NCBI RefSeq assembly: GCF_014692875.1
Contig: NZ_CP061171.1
Coordinates: 4,650,001-4,714,000 of the forward strand
Direction of reading: 5' to 3'
Length of the DNA: 64,000 nucleotides
Source of the DNA: Pedobacter riviphilus
GTDB lineage: Bacteria; Bacteroidota; Bacteroidia; Sphingobacteriales; Sphingobacteriaceae
In this document: piece after piece, positions 57,254 to 64,000 of the stretch
Position numbering within the stretch: the stretch's first letter is position 1
Layout of the letters: the number at the start of each line of letters is the position of its first letter
The notes under the pieces: model-generated
The model's input: only the letters and a program-made list of their open reading frames with translations
Databases searched by the model: none
Told to the model about the DNA's origin: nothing
Program-made: the position numbers and the translations under genes

Positions 57254-57784
57254 TTACAGGGCCAGAAAATCATCAATAGCCTCAATTGCATTTGCTACCC
57301 TTTCATCGCCCAAACCGCCAATTACTTTGTAATTCGCATTTAAGGCGCGGAGTTCTTTATGCCAAACCTCCATAAAATACTCTCGTTTCTCCGGAAAATC
57401 GCGCAGCGGATCGTCCTGCCATGGTAAATCGATATCCATCAACAAGTACAGATCGTACGGCCGTTTCGGCAAGGCATCTAACACAATCTCTGGTGTTTCG
57501 CCAAGCACTTCATCACTCCATATCTTTACGGTAATAAAAGTGGTATCGCAAATAATAAAATCGCTTTCGGTGGTTACTAAAATGGCATCCTCTAAAGCGA
57601 CCTGACCATAGTACATATTCACTTCATCTTGTAGGGTATAATCGGCAACCAGGTTTTCGCAATAGTAACGGGCATACTCTGGCACCCACGAAACTTTATA
57701 GTATTTTGCCAGCAATTGAGATATAGTAGATTTTCCCGTACTTTCCGGACCAACAATAGCAATCTTTTTAATATTTTTATTCAC
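57254..57784 (-). CDS. NadR-like P-loop kinase (nicotinamide riboside kinase type)
   Basis: A 176-residue ATPase with P-loop GPESTGKST (12-20) and the NadR/AAA_28 pattern: PEYARYYCENLVADYT, CDTTFITVKIWSDEV, LLMDIDLPWQDDPLRDFPE. It matches the ribosylnicotinamide-kinase domain of NadR without the nucleotidyltransferase or HTH domains. In Bacteroidota such kinases often accompany PnuC-type vitamin transporters, so nicotinamide riboside or thiamine salvage are both open; no PnuC gene is present. A -7 element TACATTTG lies 24 bases upstream (57808-57815). Confidence 0.85.
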   Translation of the reverse strand: MNKNIKKIAIVGPESTGKSTISQLLAKYYKVSWVPEYARYYCENLVADYTLQDEVNMYYGQVALEDAILVTTESDFIICDTTFITVKIWSDEVLGETPEIVLDALPKRPYDLYLLMDIDLPWQDDPLRDFPEKREYFMEVWHKELRALNANYKVIGGLGDERVANAIEAIDDFLAL

Positions 57785-57807
57785 TATACGTTTTCTTGAA
57801 TACTGTC

Positions 57808-57815
57808 AAATGTAA
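57808..57815 (-). promoter_or_regulatory. Bacteroidota -7 promoter element of the NadR-like gene
   Basis: Minus strand TACATTTG, an exact TAnnTTTG, 24 bases before the start codon at 57784. Confidence 0.6.
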
Positions 57816-57828
57816 AAGAAAAAGCCTT

Positions 57829-57869
57829 AAAAGAAAAAATCCGGTTGAGGAGGGCTCCTCTAACCGGAT
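57829..57869 (-). terminator. strong intrinsic terminator without an obvious gene
   Basis: Minus strand ATCCGGTT and AACCGGAT plus an inner GAGGA/TCCTC stem, followed by TTTTTTCTTTT. The T-tract is only on the minus side, so it stops minus-strand transcripts coming from the 57870-58220 interval. Confidence 0.85.
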
Positions 57870-57955
57870 AATAAACCAAACAAACTATTTATGAAGAAAT
57901 CCTCATGGCGGGTAACTAATCCGCGGAGGAAGCTTTAGATCATTGTCTAAAGTAT
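57836..57955 (-). ncRNA. candidate small structured RNA ending in an intrinsic terminator
   Basis: The minus strand forms three hairpins in a row: CTTTAGA-6-TCTAAAG (57952-57933), a double stem CCTC/GCGG-CCGC/GAGG (57929-57901), and the terminator at 57869-57839. No minus-strand gene lies upstream, so the terminator must end a short transcript. TACTTTAG at 57953-57946 is a weak match to the -7 consensus, so the 5' end is uncertain. Bacteroidota 6S-like RNA is one possible class but this is not established. A tiny frame on the plus strand (57891-57938, 15 codons) is an alternative reading. Confidence 0.4.
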
Positions 57956-58095
57956 ATACAAAACGCATATATGTTCTGCTTATTACAACATTATTGCCAA
58001 TATTTCGATCATCACAACTTCGTGACTTAATTCTGACTCACAGCACCACTTTTACGAAATTCTTTTAACAATAATTAACATTTACAATAAAATCG

Positions 58096-58103
58096 TACAT
58101 TTG
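58096..58103 (+). promoter_or_regulatory. Bacteroidota -7 promoter element
   Basis: TACATTTG matches TAnnTTTG. It would start transcription about 110 bases upstream of the gene at 58221, leaving a long leader of no recognised structure. Confidence 0.5.
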
Positions 58104-58220
58104 GTTTTTACATCCGTGTATAATTTATAGTACAATCAGAAAAATAGTGTTCATTATTTAAAACTATTTGTACTAAATGCTGTTACTTATTTAAGACATC
58201 AACAACTAAAACGTTATACT

Positions 58221-58538
58221 ATGAAAAAGTTATGTGTTGTACTATCCCTTCTTATTGTGTTTGCTTTAGGATCTATTGCCTTTACAAATATTAAACTGGG
58301 GGGGATAATAGGGAAAATTACACCAGGCGATGCGGCTTCTGCTGTTTCACTTGTAGCTGCGACAGACACGTTGAAAGCGCAGATTAATCAAGGTGTTTTT
58401 ACTTTTACTAACCTTAAAGAAGGCGTTTATACCGTTGTGGTAAAAGCCAATGCACCATATAAAGATGCCGTAATAGAAAAGGTTGCCGTAAAAGATAGCG
58501 CGACTACAGATTTAGGCGAAATTAAATTACAACAGTAG
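58221..58538 (+). CDS. small exported carboxypeptidase-regulatory-like domain protein
   Basis: A 105-residue protein: signal peptide (1-22, ending IAFTN) and one beta-sandwich unit (GKITPGDAASAVSLVAATDT, TFTNLKEGVYTVVVKANAPY, IEKVAVKDSATTDLGEI) of the carboxypeptidase-regulatory/transthyretin-like type. Such domains bind or protect surfaces, but no catalytic part is attached here. A single-gene unit with a -7 element upstream and terminator at 58562-58596. Confidence 0.75.
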   Translation: MKKLCVVLSLLIVFALGSIAFTNIKLGGIIGKITPGDAASAVSLVAATDTLKAQINQGVFTFTNLKEGVYTVVVKANAPYKDAVIEKVAVKDSATTDLGEIKLQQ

Positions 58539-58561
58539 CTTATTTCTCAGAAGAAAAATCT

Positions 58562-58596
58562 AAAAAGAGCGCCTAAATCGTGCTCTTTTTTATTTT
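58562..58596 (+). terminator. intrinsic terminator
   Basis: AAAAAGAGC, 11 bases, GCTCTTTTT then TATTTT, after the small exported protein. Confidence 0.88.
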
Positions 58597-58628
58597 AAAA
58601 AAAACGCCCCAAAATCGGGCTAAAGATG

Positions 58629-58636
58629 TATCTTTG
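58629..58636 (+). promoter_or_regulatory. Bacteroidota -7 promoter element of carB
   Basis: TATCTTTG is an exact TAnnTTTG. The predicted leader to the carB ATG is about 100 bases, room for control by pyrimidines or arginine, but no known motif was recognised. Confidence 0.6.
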
Positions 58637-58744
58637 CATCCCGACAGAACAGTTGGGATTTTCCTTCTAAAAGCAAAAAACCTTCTTGCTTCTTCACCTT
58701 CGGGTTCAACACTTTAGAATTTTAATTATTGTTTAAGCTTTATC

Positions 58745-61582
58745 ATGCCTAAAGACACTTCCATCCGCTCAGTACTGATTATCGGATCTGGACCAATTAT
58801 TATTGGCCAAGCCTGTGAATTTGATTACTCGGGTTCGCAAGCGGCACTTTCTTTAAAAGAAGAAGGGATTACCGTTTCCATCATCAACTCCAATCCGGCT
58901 ACTATTATGACGGACAAGGTTATCGGCGACCATGTTTACCTGCGCCCGCTAACTGTTGATTCAATAGAGGCTATTTTACAAGAGCATATCGACTCTGCAG
59001 ATTTACCTAGAATAGATGCTGTACTTCCTACAATGGGAGGCCAAACCGCACTAAACCTATGTAAAGAAGCTGAAGAGCGTGGTGTTTGGGAAAAATACGG
59101 TGTAAAAGTGGTTGGTGTAGACGTTGCTGCAATTGAAAAAACCGAAAACCGTGAAGCTTTCCGCCAATTAATGGTTGATATAGGTGTGGGTGTTGCAGAA
59201 TCGAGAATTGCCAACTCATTTTTAGAAGGTAAAGAAGCTGCACAAGAAATTGGTTACCCATTGGTAATCCGCCCTTCATATACTTTAGGTGGCTCTGGTG
59301 GTGGTTTCGTACACAAAAAAGAAGAATTCGATGCCGCTTTAAAGCGTGGCTTAGAAGCTTCGCCAACCCACGAAGTTTTGGTAGAGAAAGCGGTTTTAGG
59401 CTGGAAAGAATACGAGTTAGAGTTGTTGAGAGATAGCAATGATAACGTAATCATCATCTGTTCGATCGAAAACTTCGATCCGATGGGTATCCATACAGGA
59501 GACTCGATCACTGTTGCCCCAGCAATGACCCTATCCGATCGTTGTTACCAGGAAATGCGTAACCAGGCGATCAAAATGATGCGTGCAATCGGCAACTTCG
59601 CCGGTGGTTGTAACGTTCAGTTTTCGGTTAACCCGGTAGACGATGAAATTATCGCCATCGAAATTAACCCGCGTGTGTCACGTTCATCAGCTTTGGCAAG
59701 TAAAGCAACCGGTTATCCAATTGCAAAAATTGCGGCTAAACTGGCCATCGGTTACAACCTGGATGAAATTGAAAATCAGATTACCAAAACCACTTCAGCA
59801 TATTTCGAACCTACTTTAGATTATGTAATTGTTAAAGTACCTCGCTGGAACTTCGATAAATTTAAAGGCGCGAACAAAGAGCTTGGCCTGCAGATGAAAT
59901 CGGTTGGTGAGGTAATGGCAATTGGCCGTACTTTTATCGAAGCATTACAAAAAGCTTGTCAGAGTTTAGAGATCAACCGCGCCGGCTTAGGTGCAGATGG
60001 CAGACAGGTGCGTAATATTGAAGAAATTATGGACGGTTTGGAGCATGCTTCGTGGAACCGTTTGTTCTTAATAAAAGATGCCATGGCAATGGGTGTACCT
60101 TTGGAGTCGATCCGTAAGGTAACCAAAATTGACAAATGGTTCTTAAACCAGATTCAGGAGCTTGTATTGCTTGAAACTGAATTGAAAAGATACTCTTTAA
60201 ATAATATCCCTCAGGATTTCTTCGTAACCCTTAAACAAAAAGGCTTCTCTGATATCCAGATTGCCTGGTTGTTAGGCAATGTTACTGAAGATGAAGTTTA
60301 CGATCGCCGTAAAGCTTTAGGCATAAACAGGGTATATAAAATGGTTGATACCTGCGCTGCAGAGTTCCCGGCAAAAACGCCATACTATTACTCTACTTTC
60401 GAAGAGGAAAATGAATCTGTTCCATCCGACAGGAAAAAGGTAATTGTATTGGGTTCAGGCCCTAACCGTATTGGCCAGGGCATCGAATTCGATTACTCTT
60501 GCGTACACGGCTTATTGGCCGCCAAAGAATCAGGTTTCGAAGCCATCATGATTAACTGTAATCCTGAAACGGTTTCAACAGACTTTAACATGGCCGATAA
60601 ATTATATTTCGAGCCGGTTTTCTGGGAACATGTTCGCGAAATTATCGATTTAGAAAAACCTGAAGGTGTAATTGTTCAGCTGGGTGGACAAACAGCCTTG
60701 AAAATGGCTGAAAAACTAACCGAAAAAGGCATCAAAATTATCGGAACATCTTTCGAGAACATGGACATTGCCGAAGACCGCGGCCGTTTCTCAGACTTAC
60801 TGAAAGATTTAGATATTCCTTATCCAAAATATGGTGTTGCAGAAAATGCCGAAGAAGCAATTGTTGTAGCAAACGAAGTAGGTTACCCAGTGTTGGTTCG
60901 TCCGAGTTATGTATTGGGTGGACAGGGCATGAGCATTGTAATTAACGATGAAGACCTGGAAAAAGCAGTAGTAAAATTATTGGGCGATTTACCGGGCAAC
61001 CGTGTATTGATCGATCACTTTTTAGATAGGGCAGAAGAGGCCGAATCTGATTCGATTTCTGATGGTGAGGATGTGCACATTGTAGGCATGATGGAACACA
61101 TCGAGCCGGCAGGTATCCACTCAGGAGATTCATTTGCCGTATTACCTACATTTAGCTTATCAGAAACGGTAACTAAAGCAATGGAAGAGTACTCGATCAA
61201 AATTGCTAAAGCATTAGATGTACGTGGTTTATTAAACATTCAATTCGCCATTAAGGATGAGAAAGTTTATGTAATCGAGGCGAACCCTAGGGCATCCCGC
61301 ACGGTTCCTTTCATTGCAAAAGCTTACGATGTTCCATACATTAATATCGCAGCTAAAATTATGCTGGGTGTAGCGAAGCTGAAAGATTTTACGATCGTTC
61401 GTAACCTTAAAGGTTATGCCATTAAAGAACCGGTTTTCTCTTACGAGAAATTCCCGGAGGTAGCGAAAGAATTAGGACCTGAAATGAAATCTACAGGTGA
61501 GGCCATCCGTTTCATCAAAGATTTAGAAGATCCATACTTCCGCAAGCTTTACAAAGATAAATCGATGTATTTGAGTAAATAA
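58745..61582 (+). CDS. carB: carbamoyl-phosphate synthase large subunit
   Basis: Makes carbamoyl phosphate from bicarbonate, ammonia (tunnelled from CarA) and two ATP for pyrimidine and arginine synthesis. Both ATP-grasp halves are present: first at about 10-390 (LIIGSGPIIIGQACEFDYSG, LVIRPSYTLGGSGGGFV), oligomerisation region at about 400-550, second at about 560-930 (GSGPNRIGQGIEFDYSCVH, LVRPSYVLGGQGMSIVIN). At 945 residues it ends after STGEAIRFIKDLEDP and lacks the C-terminal MGS allosteric domain of about 130 residues found in the 1073-residue E. coli enzyme. carA is not adjacent. Confidence 0.97.
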   Translation: MPKDTSIRSVLIIGSGPIIIGQACEFDYSGSQAALSLKEEGITVSIINSNPATIMTDKVIGDHVYLRPLTVDSIEAILQEHIDSADLPRIDAVLPTMGGQTALNLCKEAEERGVWEKYGVKVVGVDVAAIEKTENREAFRQLMVDIGVGVAESRIANSFLEGKEAAQEIGYPLVIRPSYTLGGSGGGFVHKKEEFDAALKRGLEASPTHEVLVEKAVLGWKEYELELLRDSNDNVIIICSIENFDPMGIHTGDSITVAPAMTLSDRCYQEMRNQAIKMMRAIGNFAGGCNVQFSVNPVDDEIIAIEINPRVSRSSALASKATGYPIAKIAAKLAIGYNLDEIENQITKTTSAYFEPTLDYVIVKVPRWNFDKFKGANKELGLQMKSVGEVMAIGRTFIEALQKACQSLEINRAGLGADGRQVRNIEEIMDGLEHASWNRLFLIKDAMAMGVPLESIRKVTKIDKWFLNQIQELVLLETELKRYSLNNIPQDFFVTLKQKGFSDIQIAWLLGNVTEDEVYDRRKALGINRVYKMVDTCAAEFPAKTPYYYSTFEEENESVPSDRKKVIVLGSGPNRIGQGIEFDYSCVHGLLAAKESGFEAIMINCNPETVSTDFNMADKLYFEPVFWEHVREIIDLEKPEGVIVQLGGQTALKMAEKLTEKGIKIIGTSFENMDIAEDRGRFSDLLKDLDIPYPKYGVAENAEEAIVVANEVGYPVLVRPSYVLGGQGMSIVINDEDLEKAVVKLLGDLPGNRVLIDHFLDRAEEAESDSISDGEDVHIVGMMEHIEPAGIHSGDSFAVLPTFSLSETVTKAMEEYSIKIAKALDVRGLLNIQFAIKDEKVYVIEANPRASRTVPFIAKAYDVPYINIAAKIMLGVAKLKDFTIVRNLKGYAIKEPVFSYEKFPEVAKELGPEMKSTGEAIRFIKDLEDPYFRKLYKDKSMYLSK

Positions 61583-61590
61583 TAATAATG

Positions 61591-61628
61591 AAGTTAGATG
61601 TGTTAGGTTACACTAACACATCTAACTT
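61591..61628. terminator. 16-bp perfect hairpin after carB
   Basis: AAGTTAGATGTGTTAG, GTTACA loop, CTAACACATCTAACTT. A very stable stem eight bases after the carB stop. The bases after it (TAACAAC) lack a T-tract, so it is a weak terminator or an mRNA-end stabiliser; it sits 18 bases before the next start. Confidence 0.65.
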
Positions 61629-61645
61629 TAACAACTGTATTTAGA

Positions 61646-62506
61646 ATGAGCTTTGATAAATTGATATTTTCAATAGCCTATGATATGACAGGTGATTATG
61701 AAACGTCAAAAGACGTAGTTCAGGATATTAACTTAAAATTTTTAGAAAGCCCAATTGCTGAAATTGTTGCAGACAAAAGAAATTATGTCATTAGAACGAC
61801 CATAAATCATTGTTTAAACTTAAAAAAAAGAGAGCAGCGATTAGCATATACCGGATCTTGGCTGCCTGAGCCAATTGTATCGGGCCGGGAACAAACCATC
61901 CACCATTCTAAATTTGAAGAACATAATTCGCTCTGTTACGAGCTGATTTTTTTACTGGAACAACTTTCGCTAACCGAAAGGGCAGTTTTTGTATTAAGGG
62001 AAGCATTTGATTTTGATCATAAAGAAATTGCAGAAGCAATAAATATTTCATCAGCCAATTCCAGGCAGCTTTTCAAGAGGGCAAAAGAAAAAGTCGCAAA
62101 CCTCAAACACAATTCTATTTCAGATGCTACATCAATCGCGGTAGCCAAAAAATTTGTTTCTCTTATCAGTAATGGAGAGATAGAAGAATTGATTGCTATT
62201 TTTAACGATAATATTTCTATTATTGGCGATGGCGGCGGCAAAGCCCCGGCAATAGCAAAACCAATTTTCGGAAAACAAGCAGTTGCACAGTTTATGGTAA
62301 AACTTTTCAGCAACAAAAACTACTCACCAACATTTTCTTTTACCGAAATTTTATCTCAACCGGCTATCGTCATTTATATCAATGGAGAAATAATCTGCGT
62401 ACAGGTATTATCGCTCCAGGAAAATAAAATCTCCCAGGTTTTTGCAGTTATAAATCCTGATAAACTTACGCATTTCGATAACGATTTTAAATTCGTTGTC
62501 ACATAA
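61646..62506 (+). CDS. ECF41-type sigma factor with SnoaL-like C-terminal extension
   Basis: A 286-residue sigma factor. Region 2 is at about 1-65, then the WLPEP motif (72-76) in the linker, region 4 at about 100-155 (LTERAVFVLREAFDFDHKEI), and an extra C-terminal SnoaL-like domain with DGGGK (195-199). WLPEP and DGGGK/R are the two ECF41 signatures; in that group the C-terminal extension controls activity directly, in place of an anti-sigma factor. The neighbour at 62553 belongs to the class of genes controlled by ECF41 sigmas. Confidence 0.93.
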   Translation: MSFDKLIFSIAYDMTGDYETSKDVVQDINLKFLESPIAEIVADKRNYVIRTTINHCLNLKKREQRLAYTGSWLPEPIVSGREQTIHHSKFEEHNSLCYELIFLLEQLSLTERAVFVLREAFDFDHKEIAEAINISSANSRQLFKRAKEKVANLKHNSISDATSIAVAKKFVSLISNGEIEELIAIFNDNISIIGDGGGKAPAIAKPIFGKQAVAQFMVKLFSNKNYSPTFSFTEILSQPAIVIYINGEIICVQVLSLQENKISQVFAVINPDKLTHFDNDFKFVVT

Positions 62507-62523
62507 CTGAAGGGCTGATTGTT
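62497..62523 (+). promoter_or_regulatory. candidate ECF41-dependent promoter
   Basis: TGTCACA (62497-62503) overlaps the end of the sigma factor gene; 16 bases later comes TGTT (62520-62523). The published ECF41 promoter pattern is TGTCACA, about 16 bases, CGTC. The first element is an exact match, the second only two of four. It would drive the gene at 62553 about 22-30 bases downstream. Confidence 0.5.
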
Positions 62524-62552
62524 TTATACTGTAAATACTAAAAAAAACAGAT

Positions 62553-63119
62553 ATGAACATTACACAACCATTTCTTCAACCGATCGAAAATCCAAAAGGA
62601 TTGATGATGAGAATTGTATATTTCCTTACCCGGAGGCAGCTTGGCAAAGTAATAACCCCCGTAAAAGTGTTTTCGGCAAGACTACCGGCAGCTTTCGGCA
62701 TGTTAGGCGGAAAAATATATCAATTGGATAAAAAGCTGAAATTATCAAAAGAATTGCGATTACTGATCAGACAGCGGGTAGCCCATATTAACATCTGCGA
62801 ATTCTGTATAGACACCGGCAGGTTTATTGCTATTAAAGAAGCCATGAATGAAGCCAAATTTGACGCCTTAGGGGAGTATAAAACAAATCCGCAATTCAGC
62901 GATGCAGAAAGAGCTGCTCTAGATTATGTAACTGAACTTGCAAAGGATAAGAAAGTAAATCCCGAAACCTTTTCAAAAATGGCAACATACTATTCTGAAA
63001 GGGAAATCTGCGAAATCGTTTTTCTCGTGGCAAGCGAACATTTATCCAATATCACAAACATTGGCCTGAATATACATTCAGATATGCTTTGTGATATCAG
63101 TAAAAGAAAGGCAAATTAG
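62553..63119 (+). CDS. carboxymuconolactone decarboxylase/AhpD-family protein
   Basis: A 188-residue all-helical protein with a CxxC pair (Cys82, Cys85 in ICEFCIDTGR) typical of the CMD/AhpD family, preceded by RLLIRQRVAHIN and followed by FSDAERAALDYVTELAKD. The histidine that normally follows CxxC by three residues in AhpD is not in that place. It lies 46 bp after the ECF41 sigma factor. In this sigma group the target is a carboxymuconolactone decarboxylase, oxidoreductase or epimerase, so this is the expected partner. Substrate unknown. Confidence 0.88.
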   Translation: MNITQPFLQPIENPKGLMMRIVYFLTRRQLGKVITPVKVFSARLPAAFGMLGGKIYQLDKKLKLSKELRLLIRQRVAHINICEFCIDTGRFIAIKEAMNEAKFDALGEYKTNPQFSDAERAALDYVTELAKDKKVNPETFSKMATYYSEREICEIVFLVASEHLSNITNIGLNIHSDMLCDISKRKAN

Positions 63120-63135
63120 CACAGCCTTTCTTTAG

Positions 63136-63221
63136 CAAACCTTGCAGGTTAATTTAGGCTTAAAGTTGTTTTTAAATTGCCTCGTTGAGGGCTTACGCCA
63201 TTTAAAAACCCGCAAGGTTTG
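63136..63221. repeat. double-armed inverted repeat between convergent genes
   Basis: Outer arms CAAACCTTGCAGGTT and AACCCGCAAGGTTTG (one mismatch) enclose inner arms GTTTTTAAATTGC and GCCATTTAAAAAC. The two nested stems could make a cruciform or a bidirectional terminator. Confidence 0.7.
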
Positions 63222-63232
63222 TTTAACCGTTT

Positions 63233-64000
63233 TTATTTCTTCAACTTCGGAATCCTCGTTGGTGTATCCGTTCCGTTTACAATGGTAATTGCACTTTTTG
63301 CGATTGCTTTGATGGTAGAAAGGATATTTTCTACGTCTAAAGAACTGTATTCGTCTTTCACGCTGTGGTACAATTTATCGATATCAATTTTATCGGTACT
63401 AATGGTGTGTGCCGGAACGCCCAAAGCAGCTAAAGTTGCATTATCACTTCTATAAAATAAGTTTTGATCTGGGTATGGATCTGGGTGGAAAGTAAATTCA
63501 GTCCCGGCTAAATTTTTCTGCAAAATCTTACCAAAATCAGATCTTTCATAACCCGTAATAAATGCGGTATTCTTGCCGAATTTCGAATCCTTACCAATCA
63601 TTTCGATATTAAACATGGCTACTACATCATCAGGATTTAGTTTTTCTGAGAAATATTTTGCACCGAAACCACCGATTTCTTCTGCAGTAAACGCAACAAA
63701 GATTAAAGTACGTGCGTTGTTTTTCTGCGCTTTATAATACTTAGCCAGTGCAATCATAGCGGTTGTACCCGAAGCATCATCATCTGCACCATTGGCTATG
63801 CTATCGCCATCAACACTTTTTAAAAAGCCTAAATGATCGTAATGGCCAGAGAAAACCACAATTTCTTTCGCTTTTGATTTGCCTGGAATTACACCTGCCA
63901 CATTAAATAAAGGCATTTTATCTACCTTGCTTTTAAATGTTGCCGAAAAATCTGTTGCAGCATCTTTACCCAAAACAAAAACCTGCACAGCGCTAGTAGT
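63233..64000 (-). CDS. M28-family zinc aminopeptidase (5' end cut by window edge)
   Basis: The C-terminal 255 residues of a two-zinc exopeptidase. All M28 ligands are visible: GHYDHLG, NGADDDASG, FTAEEIGGFGA (catalytic Glu and ligand), NIEMIGKD and LYHSVKDEYSS. The frame stays open through 64000, so the true start and any signal peptide lie beyond the window. Such proteins in this group are usually exported and trim peptides. Confidence 0.93.
   Translation of the reverse strand, partial: TTSAVQVFVLGKDAATDFSATFKSKVDKMPLFNVAGVIPGKSKAKEIVVFSGHYDHLGFLKSVDGDSIANGADDDASGTTAMIALAKYYKAQKNNARTLIFVAFTAEEIGGFGAKYFSEKLNPDDVVAMFNIEMIGKDSKFGKNTAFITGYERSDFGKILQKNLAGTEFTFHPDPYPDQNLFYRSDNATLAALGVPAHTISTDKIDIDKLYHSVKDEYSSLDVENILSTIKAIAKSAITIVNGTDTPTRIPKLKK

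Noticed and set aside
57891..57938. Plus-strand 15-codon frame (MKKSSWRVTNPRRKL) as a leader peptide
   Set aside because: The neighbouring hairpin has its T-tract on the minus strand, so the structure serves minus-strand RNA; no gene follows at the right distance for an attenuator.
61646..62506. Ordinary ECF sigma factor paired with an anti-sigma factor
   Set aside because: WLPEP and DGGGK motifs and the SnoaL-like extension mark it as ECF41; the next gene is CMD-family, not an anti-sigma factor.
1..64000. CRISPR arrays, tRNA or rRNA genes, insertion sequences with transposase
   Set aside because: I looked for regularly spaced direct repeats, tRNA cloverleaf words and transposase frames and found none I could support.

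Overview
This window comes from a Bacteroidota genome, most likely a Sphingobacteriaceae member close to Pedobacter. The evidence is a SusC/SusD pair, many lipoproteins and TonB-dependent receptors, promoters of the TAnnTTTG (-7) type, few Shine-Dalgarno sequences, and housekeeping genes (aspS, glnS, carB) of Bacteroidota type. The genus is an inference from gene content, not from a search.

Positions 1-28360 are a pectin and galacturonate utilisation region. A LacI-family regulator (cut by the window start) diverges from susC-susD, a surface beta-helix protein, a pectin methylesterase and a rhamnogalacturonan acetylesterase. On the minus strand lie a GAPN-like aldehyde dehydrogenase, a hexuronate MFS transporter, KDPG aldolase, KDG kinase, uronate isomerase, altronate dehydratase and tagaturonate reductase, followed by a family 10 pectate lyase, a GH105-DUF4350 protein, a GH28 polygalacturonase and a second pectin methylesterase. 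A GH43 enzyme and a second acetylesterase close the region on the plus strand. Together they strip methyl and acetyl esters, cut the backbone, import the products and carry galacturonate through tagaturonate, altronate, KDG and KDPG to pyruvate and glyceraldehyde 3-phosphate. KduI and KduD, needed for unsaturated uronates, are not in the window. Two of these genes (KDPG aldolase, pectate lyase) carry single-base frameshifts in G:C homopolymers. A shared operator-like word (GGKAACGWTTGCAYA) lies upstream of the susC, GH28 and GH43/pectinesterase units.

Positions 28361-50850 are mostly housekeeping and envelope genes: a small membrane protein with an MHS transporter, a bestrophin, a TlpA-like thioredoxin, an ECF sigma/anti-sigma/DUF4097-like operon, aspS, a YtxH-holin-like stress cluster, an AI-2E family permease, an orphan NtrC-type regulator, an enoyl-CoA hydratase with a stand-alone B12-binding protein, glnS, an amidase, an M49-like metallopeptidase and a TonB-dependent outer membrane protein.

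Positions 50850-57790 are thiamine-related: a TPP riboswitch precedes a TonB receptor, with a thiamine-phosphate-synthase-like gene, a DoxX-like membrane protein, a thiamine-pyrophosphokinase-like protein that seems to have lost its active-site acids, and a NadR-like kinase. A minus-strand intrinsic terminator at 57829-57869 has no gene upstream, which suggests a small RNA. The end of the window has carB without its allosteric domain, an ECF41-type sigma factor with its usual carboxymuconolactone-decarboxylase-family partner and a candidate target promoter, and a truncated M28 peptidase. Intergenic regions hold several families of inverted repeats and two copies of a larger modular repeat.
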